A stretch of 64,000 bases of DNA, taken from assembly GCA_037355855.1 (NCBI GenBank), contig CM074758.1, positions 779,001-843,000 on the forward strand, written 5' to 3'. Positions within the stretch are counted from its first letter, which is position 1, and the number at the start of each line of letters is the position of its first letter. The translations under genes and the position numbers were made by a program. Below are positions 30,076-41,190 of the stretch, piece by piece. The notes beneath the pieces are model-generated. The model was not told where the DNA came from, ran no database searches, and saw only the letters and a list, made by a program, of their open reading frames with translations. The stretch comes from Pseudo-nitzschia pungens (lineage: Eukaryota; Bacillariophyta; Bacillariophyceae; Bacillariales; Bacillariaceae).

Positions 30076-32733
30076 ATGTTTCACTCCTGTATTCCCGCCA
30101 GCATGACCGGAACGTTTGGAAGAAACGAAGAACTCAATCTCCGTTCGAACGCTGCGGAGGAACCGAATACCAATGCCAACGACAGAGGCAATGATTGCGA
30201 GGACGACGATTGGGACTCTGGAAGCTTGTGGGAGCGTTGGATCCGACGCAAACGGTATGGATATAAAAATCGAAATGGAAATCGAAACCGAAGCGATGGC
30301 ACCGTCCGAAGCGTCCTGACGCTAGATCCCTCCACGGGCGCCCTAAAGATCCCCGTGTACAAGGTGATCTCCCGGGCCGATCACTGCCCGCTGCTGAAGA
30401 GCGCCTGGGGACAGGACTGGGAGGAGCTCCTACGAATTTGTCAGAGCCAGCCCTCGAGGACCCTGCACACAACCAAGACCAGCGGACGGACCGCCCTGCA
30501 CTTGTCCACCTTCAACAAGCGTTGCCCCCTCGCCGTGGCGAGGGCACTGCTCCGAGCCAACCGCCACGCGATACTGGTGCGGGATTCCAACCAGTACACT
30601 CCGCTCCATATCGTGGCCTTTTTTTCGTCCTCGGCGTTGTGGAACGGTGTGGGCGAGGGAAACGCAGACGTAGACGCCGACGAAAACGAAAACGAAAACG
30701 AAAACGAACAAAAAGAGCGGAGGGTACGGTATTGCGAAATAGAGGCCGAGAGTGTCGTAGCGCTCTTTTGCGACACCGCTATTCTGGTCGAGCAGGAATT
30801 AAGGGGATCGGGGGGCCGCTGTCCACAGACCGACACCAATACTCACGAAAACGAAGACAACGATGACATAGTGTGGTTCCACTGCAGCCGCATCGAACCA
30901 CAAATCTCTCCTCTTTATTTGGCTGCCAAGAAGGATGCTCCCCTCCGCATTCTAAAGCGCCTCGTGAACACACGATCTAGGACCTATTGGATCGCTCCGT
31001 GCACCGGAGGTGAGCCCTACTACTGGCAACCAAGGGCCTCGAGCAAGCCCGGGTCGACACAACCGCTGACCAATGCCTGTCTCTCGTCCCCCCTGGAGAT
31101 TTTGCTGCGGGAAGACCGGCTCCGCCATTCCACCGAGGATCACTTTGGGTCGTCGCATGGTAGTCGGGACCGAGACGCCTATCTCCTCGAGGAGGAAGAA
31201 GACGGGAACCATCCATCTTCCAGGACCGAGGCACGATTCCGAGCTCCGACCACCAGCACCCGCTTGCGAAACCCCCTGCCGTCCCGGCCGCTATCGTCCG
31301 CAACTGGCGGCCGTACCGGTGGGCGCTCAAACCAACGTTCCTTTCGGAGTCGATCGCCCTTTCATCCAGACGAACTTGAAGGGGTCCCACGCCTAGTCCA
31401 GACCATGCGTCGGTTGGCAATCGGTCGATGCCGTGAGCATTATCGTGGTCATCATGATCATCACCATCATTCCCAAACGAGGAATCGGTGTTCTCCTTTG
31501 GATCCACAGCACACAAACGAAAGCGGCATGGATGATTGCGCGTCCGATCCGTGCTGGAAGAGAGAGGAGGATGCCCCTACCGAAACGTCCTCGTCGGCGT
31601 CCCCGCCTTGGAACGAATTTACAAATTCCCAGCAAAAGTGTCTGGAAATGTGGGAGAAATGTATCGAACTGCTCGCAACCGCTGGAGGAGGAGGGATTCC
31701 CTTGCTGGAGGTCGGTGCCGACGAACACCAAAACCCACGACAGCTACAGCTACAGCTACGGCAGCAAGCACCCTACGGAATTCTTCACGCCTGTGTCTGC
31801 TGCAAGGTCCCGGTCCCGTCTCTGGTAGAGATTGCGCTCCGTGTCTTTCCGGAGCAAGCCTACCAGAGAGATCTGCGGCACGGGATGATTCCCCTGCACC
31901 ATTTGCTGCGGGCCAGGCATCCCCCTCACGCAATGTCTCGCATACTTGCAATTTTGTTGCACGGAACGACCAAAGGGCAGATGTCTCGCTGCATGCCAAC
32001 GCAGCAGCCAGAAATATGCTCGTCGAAGTCGCGGAGTGGTGACGGTGCCGGCGCGGCTTTGACCCGACGAACCGATGCGGTAGAATCTGTCGACTACGGA
32101 ATCCCCCAGCATGTCTCCGGGACGAAACCCGGTCCATCAGCCGACTACCTTAGACCCACGGTCCTCGTGCCGCTTCCGTCAGAACGCAACAGCACGAATG
32201 GCGACCACGATAACGTTGTGGCACGTGCCGGTCCGACTCCTCTGGCGTACGCCATTCGACTGGGATTGCCCATGGACACCGTGATCGATCCGCTCTTGGA
32301 AGCGGACTCTCATACGAGCCTCCGAATACTGGATCCGACCACGGACCTGCCTCCCTTTGCTCTGGTAGCCACCAAGGTGCCGAGGCACGAGGCGGTCCGG
32401 GGACACCTCATCCGCTGCAACCAAATCGGCAGCAGTCATCGTTCGACCACCCCACGAACCGAAACCGACGACGAATCGCAACCCCACGATTTGGTCGTTT
32501 CGTTGATCGAAAGCACGATCCAAGCGTTCTCCGCGGGGGACGGAGACGGGGGATTCCGCAGGAGCACGAGCACGAGCACAACCACGGGCACAACCGGGAC
32601 CACGAAGGGGAGCGGCAGAGCAAAGGATTCGACGCATACACCAGCAACGCCGACAGTAACATACACGGTGAACGACATCTACCGCATCTTGTTGGCGCAT
32701 CCGCAAGTCCTCGCGCAATACACATTGTCGTGA
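30076..32733 (+). CDS. Large ankyrin-type protein
   Basis: Single-exon frame of 885 residues with a true ATG start. Residues 1-95 are charged and N-rich. Ankyrin-like units appear at about 115-190 (SGRTALHLSTFNKRCPLAVARALLRANRHAILVRDSNQYTPLHIVAFFSS), about 275-300 (ISPLYLAAKKDAPLRILKRLV), about 575-640 (YGILHACVCCKVPVPSLVEIALRVFPEQAYQRD...MIPLHHLLRARH) and about 715-770 (TPLAYAIRLGLPMDTVIDPLLEAD). Long disordered, Arg/Ser/His-rich linkers separate them. A (GAAAAC)n tract near 30676-30705 encodes an E-N repeat (202-211). The layout, scattered ankyrin units with 'LHIVAFF'-like helices and 'HPQVLAQY' at the end, resembles ankyrin families common in diatoms; role unknown. Confidence 0.78.
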   Translation: MFHSCIPASMTGTFGRNEELNLRSNAAEEPNTNANDRGNDCEDDDWDSGSLWERWIRRKRYGYKNRNGNRNRSDGTVRSVLTLDPSTGALKIPVYKVISRADHCPLLKSAWGQDWEELLRICQSQPSRTLHTTKTSGRTALHLSTFNKRCPLAVARALLRANRHAILVRDSNQYTPLHIVAFFSSSALWNGVGEGNADVDADENENENENEQKERRVRYCEIEAESVVALFCDTAILVEQELRGSGGRCPQTDTNTHENEDNDDIVWFHCSRIEPQISPLYLAAKKDAPLRILKRLVNTRSRTYWIAPCTGGEPYYWQPRASSKPGSTQPLTNACLSSPLEILLREDRLRHSTEDHFGSSHGSRDRDAYLLEEEEDGNHPSSRTEARFRAPTTSTRLRNPLPSRPLSSATGGRTGGRSNQRSFRSRSPFHPDELEGVPRLVQTMRRLAIGRCREHYRGHHDHHHHSQTRNRCSPLDPQHTNESGMDDCASDPCWKREEDAPTETSSSASPPWNEFTNSQQKCLEMWEKCIELLATAGGGGIPLLEVGADEHQNPRQLQLQLRQQAPYGILHACVCCKVPVPSLVEIALRVFPEQAYQRDLRHGMIPLHHLLRARHPPHAMSRILAILLHGTTKGQMSRCMPTQQPEICSSKSRSGDGAGAALTRRTDAVESVDYGIPQHVSGTKPGPSADYLRPTVLVPLPSERNSTNGDHDNVVARAGPTPLAYAIRLGLPMDTVIDPLLEADSHTSLRILDPTTDLPPFALVATKVPRHEAVRGHLIRCNQIGSSHRSTTPRTETDDESQPHDLVVSLIESTIQAFSAGDGDGGFRRSTSTSTTTGTTGTTKGSGRAKDSTHTPATPTVTYTVNDIYRILLAHPQVLAQYTLS

Positions 32734-33063
32734 CGAAATTGATCGATCATTCAATCGGTTTGCAACGATTGATGATAAACGAATCATAGAACTATCTCAG
32801 ATGACTGCATTTAATTCCAAATCGCATCATTCAAAAGCTCTCAGAAAGAAAGAAAGAAATTAATACCCGTATGGTGTCGACTTTCAAAGACTTTCTTAAA
32901 TGGCACGTATGTAAACTCTTAGAATGTACTACGTAATTATTTTTCCCGTTGACTGTGAAAACTCGAATCAACAATCATTCCCATTCCTGTGGAGACACTA
33001 TGCCTTATCTGAACACCATTGTGACTGGTGATTTCTATGATTGCAAGGGTCGAAAAGTTTCAT
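32734..33063. other. Convergent spacer
   Basis: 330 nt between the ends of the large ankyrin gene and Raptor, with no gene seen. Confidence 0.6.
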
Positions 33064-36000
33064 TCAGGAAAGCGGTTTGCGGGGTTGATAGATGCTCACT
33101 AATGCATTCGTCGAGCCAGCTGCCAGGACTAGTTTCTGCTTGTGGAACTCTAGGCAGCTAACGGGCCCAATCCTGTGGCCCGGCAGGGATTCTTCGTGAA
33201 AACGGGCAACTTGCAGCGTTTCGCCTTCAAGTGTAAGAATTTTGATGAATTGCGCATGTGACCCGGTCGCAGCAATCGGGATTTTCTTGTGAACGGACAG
33301 AGCGGTCATTGGACTCCGCTGGACCTCGATATCGCGAAGGCTCCGAGACGGCGTCCGGATGTCCCACGCACGAATGTCTCCCGCAACGCTTCCAGACAGT
33401 ATTTCATTCTGATTGCTTCCGCCATACGATGTGAACGAAACGTCGACGATCCAGCTTCCGTGCTCGTTGAAAGTCCTGTTGTGTAACGAACCCGCAGCTC
33501 CTCTTCTGCGACCTCCACTCACAGCCTTTCCCCGACCTTTGATGTTGCCGTTTGTCCTCCTTGCCGCGGACAGGGCAGCGGCAGACGTTGGCGTTCGAAT
33601 ATCGAACAGCTTCAATGTGCCATCGGAAAACCCGGCAACAATGATGTCTGGGCCGTTCCCATAGAATCCACTTCTTTGTACAGGGGAACTGTGATCTTCG
33701 TCCCATGCCGTTGTCAAAGCTGTGATGCACGAGTCACTTTCAATATCTATCGTAGTAGAGCACTTCTCCGCCGTCATGTCCCAGCAACGAATGTGTCTTG
33801 AGTTTCCACCTGTTGGGCAAAAATATAATGGGATTCGTGAAAAATCAATAATCAATGAGTCAAATAATATGGTGTCAAAGCGAGCAAAACACAAAATGGA
33901 TTCCATTTTAAGAAGCCGTGTCTCATAAGGAAGCCCCGAGCAATTCTTACCCGATATTAGAGTTCCCGTTCTCTGCTGCCATTCACAGATCAAACCGCTC
34001 TTGCTTCGTTGCCCAGCTTCCATATCGGGAATAGCGAAAAACGAAGATTCCAATGTCGGAGCCGAACTCGAGATCTGGCCATTATTTTGGATTGCGCCAC
34101 GCCAAATGCGTGCGGACCCATCGTCGCAACCGACAAATAACAAACTCGTCGATGATTCGTTGATCCAAAATGTGGAAGTCATTCGGGACCCAGCAGGATT
34201 TCCATTTTTGAACGATGATTTTTGGATCCCTTTTTCGTAATTCCAGATAGAGACATAATCCTGATTGTCACAGACGACGAGAGCGTTTTCGTATGAGTGG
34301 AACTTCAGCATTGATGTCATCTTTACACCGCCAGAATTTCTCAATAGATTTTTTTCTTTCAACCTGAGATCAGTTTGAAGTAAGATATCGCTATCCTCGT
34401 TTGCATCATCATCATTTTCATCTAGCAGCACATTAAGCCCTGAAGATCGACGTTCCCGACGTGGATTTAAGCGTTCAAAATGCTTTGACAGTTTATTTCC
34501 CGCCTCTCGAACAATATTGTTGCGACGATTCTGGTAGTTTCGTGCAGCTTCTAAAGGGTTCAACGGATCGTGATCCTCTTCAAGCTCATCATCAAAATCG
34601 GGTTTGAAAATTGATTTTTTCCATTTGTACAACTGAGATTTCGGGAGCAGATTTTCTGCCTTGACTCGATCCATTAGGTTGCGCCCTGGAATTGCAAGAG
34701 ATGGCAAGCTTTTTGTATCTCCCGTGTTGACAGATGGGAAATTACCGCCGCCTGCTTCTGAAGCGGAACGCCTCAATGGGTAAGGCTTAGGCTTAATCGT
34801 TGGTAAACGGCTCGGAGGACCATCACTTTGAGGCAACACCCTTGAGATATTGCCTATTTGATCTGGAGATGCCATAGAAATATTCGCATCAGATTTCACA
34901 CGATCCATACCTTCTCCTCCGGTTTCTCCTTCTTCTTGAATTCCGGACAACCCGTTTTCAACTTTATTCCTATCTTTTGTCGAGTCCAATTCCATACGCA
35001 TGTCATATAAAGTTTCGTGAACCACACGAACAATTTTGTTTGCGCCTCCCGATACATTTGGATGCGGATCCTCGTGTTGGATCTTACGAAGTGCCCTCCA
35101 ACATTCTTCAAAACGTTCCATTATCTTTTGATTAACCCCCTTTGGTAAAGAAACGACTCTAGTGCGACTTTCTCTGGAACGGCTAGTGCTTGTATCCCCT
35201 TCTTCATCTTCTGAAATCTTTCCAAGTCGAATTGTGTCCATAACTCGAGTTGCATCCTCAGCAATAACCAAAATAGCTTGGAGATATTTTTCCACGAAAT
35301 TACTGAAGCCCATAACTACCTCGTAGCGTACAATTGCACTGCCATCAGCCAAAACCTTCATCATTGATTCCATAACTTTTAAATCGAATAGTATACGCCG
35401 TAGATCCTCATAGACGGTGGGACGACGGCGTGGTTGCTGTTCTACCAAATGAGGCGCAACTCTCATTTGTTTCATTACAATTGGGGAACCGACTGCCGAT
35501 GCACCTATCCCCAGAGGAGATCCTACGATTGGCATGCCTACAGGTGGAGCTGGTGGTAAATTTGGAGAAGCCATCATACCGATAGGGTTTCCTACTGTCG
35601 GTCCAAGATAACCACCAATGGACGGTACATTACTTCTTTGAGGATGAAATAGGGCTCCTTGCTGCCCTGCTCCAAGCTGCGGTCCGGAAGTTGTTCTCGT
35701 AAGCAGAGGCTGACCGGGGGGAAGATGCCTTCCAATTCCTACCATCGCTACGCCTGGTGGGTGTTGTGGAGCCAGTGCACCCAATGTGGGTGTTATCTGA
35801 GGCATCCCTTGCTGCTGATGCTGATGCTGATGCCTGTTCCCTTGTTGTAATATTGCTTGAGTGGAAAGCATTGGTGGAACGCCAGATAAAACTTGTGCAC
35901 CTCCTTGTATCTTCTGGGGTATCGGGTTTTGTATTTGCTGCTGCTGCTGCTGCTGCCGCATGCCGACCGGGAGCGGTTTCTGTCCTGCTGCATGAGAAAG

Positions 36001-39000
36001 TTGATTTTGAATTGGAGCAAGTCCTCCGTGGACCATTGCTGCGGCCAAAGCAGCTGACGCTGGGCCTTGATTCGCCGGAATTGTTTGCTTTTGGTGAAGT
36101 TGTCCCGGAAACGTATTCGTAGCAGAGAGGGATGGACCTGCTGACACTCCAGCAGCAGGAATTGGACTCGGCAGAAACATTTGCTGCTGATGTGGCTGCG
36201 GTTGCAATTGGCCTTGAGATGAAAGTATCCCTGGACCCGTATTGGAGAATGCCTGTGGCCCTAAACTTATAGGCGTTGGCGTTCCAATAGTAGGTGGAGC
36301 CATGGTCGTCAATGGCGGTGGATTTGGTTGTAACCTAGTCCGTGACGAAGAAGAAGAAAAAGTAGAGGTTGGCTGATTGTTCGACGATGGCAAAGACGCA
36401 TGCTCCAAAAGGTTTCCCAAAGCATATGTTGCAGCTGCCCGAACATTTGGATCCTCATCGTCCTGTTGAAGCATTATGAGAAGGTCATGAAGTTCGATAT
36501 CATATGCTTGAGCTTGAGCAAGTTGAAAGGCTTGTACAAGATTGCCCAAGCACATACAAATCCATTCTCGGGCAATAGGAAGCAATAACGTATATTGTGT
36601 CGCATCTTGAGATGCCCGTCGAGAGGGAACCTGCCCTTGTTCTTTCAGTTGCTGTTTTTGTTGTTCTCGCAATTTGATCTGGGCAGAGAGTAAAGCGGCA
36701 CAGCTACCGTGGAGATTTTGACGGAGGCATTCATTCTGTGCATTCGGGTATTTAAAGCAAAGAGAAGCCAAACAGAAGGCGTTAAGAGTCCGTTGTTTAG
36801 CAGCTTCCGGAGTGTTGTGGTGAGAAGTGTTGGAGTCGCCAGTCCTGTCTGAAAACTGAGAAAGAGGTTGAATAAAATGCTTCAGTGATTTGTCTTTAGA
36901 CAGATCCACCTGACACGAAGGGTCGAATTTAAGAATAGAGGCCCAAATATGCACAAGCACGGTCTTGTATTCGGAACTTTGCAATAATTTCCCGACATAT
37001 GGAAATATACCCAAACTCAATGCTAGATTCACGGCCCAGGGTCCCAGTGCTAAAAATCGACGCAGTAATTCTAGGGCTCGAACCCGATGTGCTTGTGATA
37101 ACAATACTTGTAAAACTACCGGCAGTTGCTCAGGTGGCTGCAAGTGCTGATTATTACCTTTGTGGATTGAAGCATATTCTAACCAAACCTCAAAGCCAGT
37201 CAGCTGTTCCGAAAAAAAGGGAGACGAAATCGAGGATGTTTTGGGCGTAGTTGGCGATGGTCTTTGGATTCCTGCTTGTTGTCTCTTGTGATGATGATGA
37301 GGAGGAGATATCCTATCCGGTGAATTGCTGTTGTCACTCAATCCTGCGGTGGGTCCGCAACCCAAGACGCCATCCTTGATCAATCCAAACAAGCAAGTTT
37401 CACAGGCCAAATCCCAGGCTTGCCACAACGGATGATCGGCTACGCCTGGTGGTAATGGCGGATATGATTGAGGTGTGCAATTCAAATTTCGCAGTATCCG
37501 ATCTGCCAGCAAAAAATTTCGAAACATACTTGCCACTAACAGATCTTGTCGGAACAAACGCTGAAACAACGGTTTCGGTAGCACTGCCACGAAAATATGA
37601 ATGCAGAGAAATGCAGACTTGAGCTTCCCATTGTAAAATAGTTCATGCGTCACCCCCGCAAAGATATCTTTTAGTTCGACTGGGTGATGATAACATCGCC
37701 TTTGCACTCACCATTCCACGCGATGGAATCTGTTACGGACGTGAAAATCCAATTGAGTTCTCCCAAGGGCGTCTTCCGATCGTTGGCCTGTCCGGGAATC
37801 GAGTCGACCCAAATATCGGGCCAATCGTCACCGGGACTGTTGGAATTTTTCTCGTTAAAAAGTAATCCCATGCTGATCCGGTTGTTCCGAACAAACCATC
37901 GCAACGCCATTTGGATGGGTGTTGTCAGGCATGAAGTAAAAATATCGGCCGGGTACTCCGGACTCATAGGCAGCCATTCCCCTTCGCTGGTTGGGCATAG
38001 AACGATTGTGTCCTTTACCCAGTGGGATGCAGCCTCATCCATGTTGCTAATAATCGGATCGTCGTCGGTCGCTGCCGTCGTGGCAGCAGCCGTACCAGTG
38101 GCGACACCACTGGAGCCATTCAGAATTGGGGAAGGCATCCTCGGCGGAGTATTGGTAGGTGTTTCTGCTGGAGGTGCCGTCAAAAAAGGAATCAAAATTC
38201 CGGCGGAGGAGCAATCCAGAATCACAATGGTAGGTTTCCCAACCCATTGCCTCAAATCGGATACCGATAAAGGAATGTACTCGGTGTGATTCTTGTCAAA
38301 GACCCAAATCTCACCGTTCGGTGTTGGTCTAGGGACTCCATGACCATTATAATGCAGTAAAATACGTTCGTGTCGAGCTTGCTTGCGGAGCCACAAGCAC
38401 AGAGCCCGTACGTCTTCGACGGTAGGATCAAGAGTCTTTCGATACTTGAAGGGCCGGCTTGAGCTGTTGGTGCTGGAAGAGGAGGAGCTACCGCCTCGCT
38501 GCTGCTGCCATCGCGCGTATTGCTTTTCAAGACGCTCTCCAATTTTTTCCTTTGCTTTTGCTCGTGTGACACTAGAAGGATCCATCCAGCACTGAAGCTT
38601 GGCACACGGATGTGGCTTGATTACGTCCGGCGGATCCGTACCAACATTTAGAGCCATGATCAGTCCAACGCCAACGGTTTTCATTCGATCCCGAAGCCTC
38701 CAGCTAGGTTTGATTTCAGATGGCGATTCACCTCGTGTTGATATTGGTTGTTCGAGGTGCTGGTTTGGCGCCATGTTCATATTTCGGAGATACAGATGAT
38801 GGCGGTAGTTTCTGTGATTAGGGTTGTTGTGGATGTTGTCGTAATTGCTGCCGTTATAATATTGATTAAGCATCGTAGTTTTTGAAGATGATTTCGCCCC
38901 AGAACTATTGTCTTTATTGCTGCCTGAGAGGTTCGCATTAGAAGCAGCCGTTTCTCCTGCAACTTCTCTTCCGCCTCCCAATGCAGAAAGCGCAGATGAC

Positions 39001-39386
39001 GACATAAAGGAACTCAGGGAAGTCACCCGCTCCAAAACATATCTAGGTGTAGTCGAGCTCCCTGCAGCAGCGTCGGCTTCCTCTGAACTCCCACTTGCTG
39101 ATGCGCCTCTGTCATTAGCCTTGATTTTTAATGCTGCACCGGCAGGGCCATCAGTTCGGTAGTGGTCGTTTCCATTGTTGTTGCTGGTAGGAAGGGCTCG
39201 CAAGTAGGGAGGGACAGTCGGTGTCTTCGAATTATCCAGATAAACCACATCCATAGGGTGATGCGACCGGCGATCCCCTCCTCTTTCGTGACTATTGGTA
39301 TGGTTCAAATCTTCATCGTAAGAACGGCGGGGAATGCCCAGCGGATAATGCTGCCAACTCTCCTTTCGTTTTTGAAGTACCACCAT
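33064..39386 (-). CDS. RPTOR: Raptor, TORC1 regulatory subunit, three exons
   Basis: Exons 39386-37712, 37583-33951 and 33809-33064 give 2017 residues, against about 1335 in human Raptor. Raptor is the TORC1 scaffold that presents substrates to TOR kinase. The caspase-like RNC domain spans about 228-560, with RDRMKTVGVGLIMALNVGTDPPD, HYNGHGVPRPTPNGEIW and the ILDCSSAG segment (Cys about 392). Splicing 37584-37711 (128 nt, GTGAGT...GGCAG) restores [25 protein letters not shown], a Raptor signature. HEAT-like repeats follow (about 560-900), then a long Q/P-rich insert (about 900-1180) absent from animal Raptor, the YEVVMGFSNFVEKY helix, and a WD40 C-terminus (about 1600-2017). The second intron (33810-33950, 141 nt) is a multiple of three without a stop. 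The start is the first ATG, at 39386; the frame extends upstream to a TTG. Confidence 0.94.
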
Positions 39387-41190
39387 CACGATTCTGACGC
39401 CAACTTCCAATTAGTTCTAGAATACAGTTTTCGCCTTTCACTTATCTATTGTCGTCATAGGTGACTAGAGAGTTAGGCATGGAGATGATAAGATTATCGC
39501 AGCAGCGCCTCCTGTTGGTGTTTGGATTTTAATTCTGGTATTCTAGAAGTGATCGCGTCGTGAGACCTCAGAAGATTGCGGTAGGAAAGAAATAATACCG
39601 TAGTTACTTCGTAATAATTGTCGCTTCCTGATTTGTAAAATTGCATCGAATTAGGATCCAATCAGCTTCGATGAAAAACTTCACAAAACAAATCCTCCTC
39701 ATCTTCTAGCGAGGAAATGAGACTTTCGATGTCCGTTGAACTCTCGTTGACTGCTACGGGGTGCGGTACGGGTTGATTTTATGTAGGAACGGTTAAGTCG
39801 TGGATGGCACGCCATGAGTACGAGGCTACCAATATGAAAGAATCGAACTAGTCAACTCCAGTCAGGATGATTTTGATTGATTTTTTAGACTTTAAAGCAT
39901 TATTTTATCAAACAAAAAAACTAATGCATATCAACAACCAAAAAGCAGAGGTCAAATGAGTGCAAAAAGGTTCATGGAACTGCATTCGCAAATCTCACAA
40001 CTCTGGAGTTCTCCCACCGCTCTTTTCAAAACAACATTAAATATTAAGTAGACTTCAGAAGTACGAAAAATCCAAAATGGTGTTGGTGTTCACTCGAACG
40101 AGAAGAATTTCCACGAAGCTGTGGACCAGATGAACAAGAAGGAGGAGGAGGAGGAGGTCTGTTGCTGATACTAATGGTGCTATTCCTGGAACTCGTTCTA
40201 GTATTCTTCAATGACGTCATTATAGTGGCGCTTGTTGAAACAGTGAAGAACCTACAACAGCATTGCCGAAGACCAAGCTGCTGAGGACGGCGAGGACATT
40301 CTTCCACTAGGAGATCGAATGCACCATGACACTCGCCAATGCCACTACTAAAAGGATAGCTTCGCTAAATGTCGTAGTACTGGATTCGCAAACTGCAATT
40401 GATGTTTAGGAAAAATGATACACGTAACCTCTTATCAAACAAATCCGCAATGACGGACCAGGGGCGAGACTCCTGTGACAGACTCAGTACAATAAAGTGG
40501 TGCAGAGATTGCCGCAGGGATAGCCTTCTTCTTCCAAAGCGATTTATCGCGTCGTCGTTCGGTTCTTTATCACTTCACAACATATTGGCGGGAACATGAT
40601 ACGAAGTGGCTATGGAAGGGAAAAAATTCAAGGTGTTGGATCGACCAGAAGATGCCATTGGCGCATCCTCGAGAGCTTGACAGTCGAGCCGTTGCATTTG
40701 CGGGGGGGAATGATTGAAATGAATAAATAATTCACTCAGTATTCAATATCATTATTTCTATGCATCTTTTTTGTCTGAATTCCGAGAACATAGAACCATC
40801 AGCAAAATGCAAAGCTCCTTTCAACCTGATCGAATACTAGTTTTTGCTTCTTTTGTCGTACAATGTGTGATTCTCCCCTCATTGCTTGCGTCTTGTCAGG
40901 AATGGATGTCCCTTCGATCTTTCCACTCCGCGATCTCGAAGGATACGATAGTGATACAGCCATTTGGACTGGGTGTTTGTCGGAAAAATTCATTTTTTAG
41001 ATCTAATGAAGCCGGCAAATCATGCTTTTTCACAAGAGTAGCATACACAAGATTATGAAAGTTTGTCCTCATTTAAATCTCTGTTAGCTGGGTGTTACTA
41101 TCATGTATTATTGTTAAGTGTTATAGTTTGAACCCGTATGAATGAAATTCTCCTGTTGAGTCACATGCTATTCCATCCTTTGCGATCACC
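39387..41190. other. Intergenic region, no gene seen
   Basis: About 1.8 kb between the Raptor start and the AK-HSDH end. A small frame on the - strand (40044-40307) has a Pro run and no family features, so I leave it out. Nothing else stands out. Confidence 0.55.

Noticed and set aside
30081..32787. Several long antisense frames over the large ankyrin gene
   Set aside because: GC-rich shadow frames with no domains.
37680..37711. A 32-nt micro-intron in Raptor (GTGAGT...CCCAG)
   Set aside because: It keeps the frame, but the 128-nt intron ending at 37584 restores the Raptor motif [15 protein letters not shown] exactly and has a normal length.
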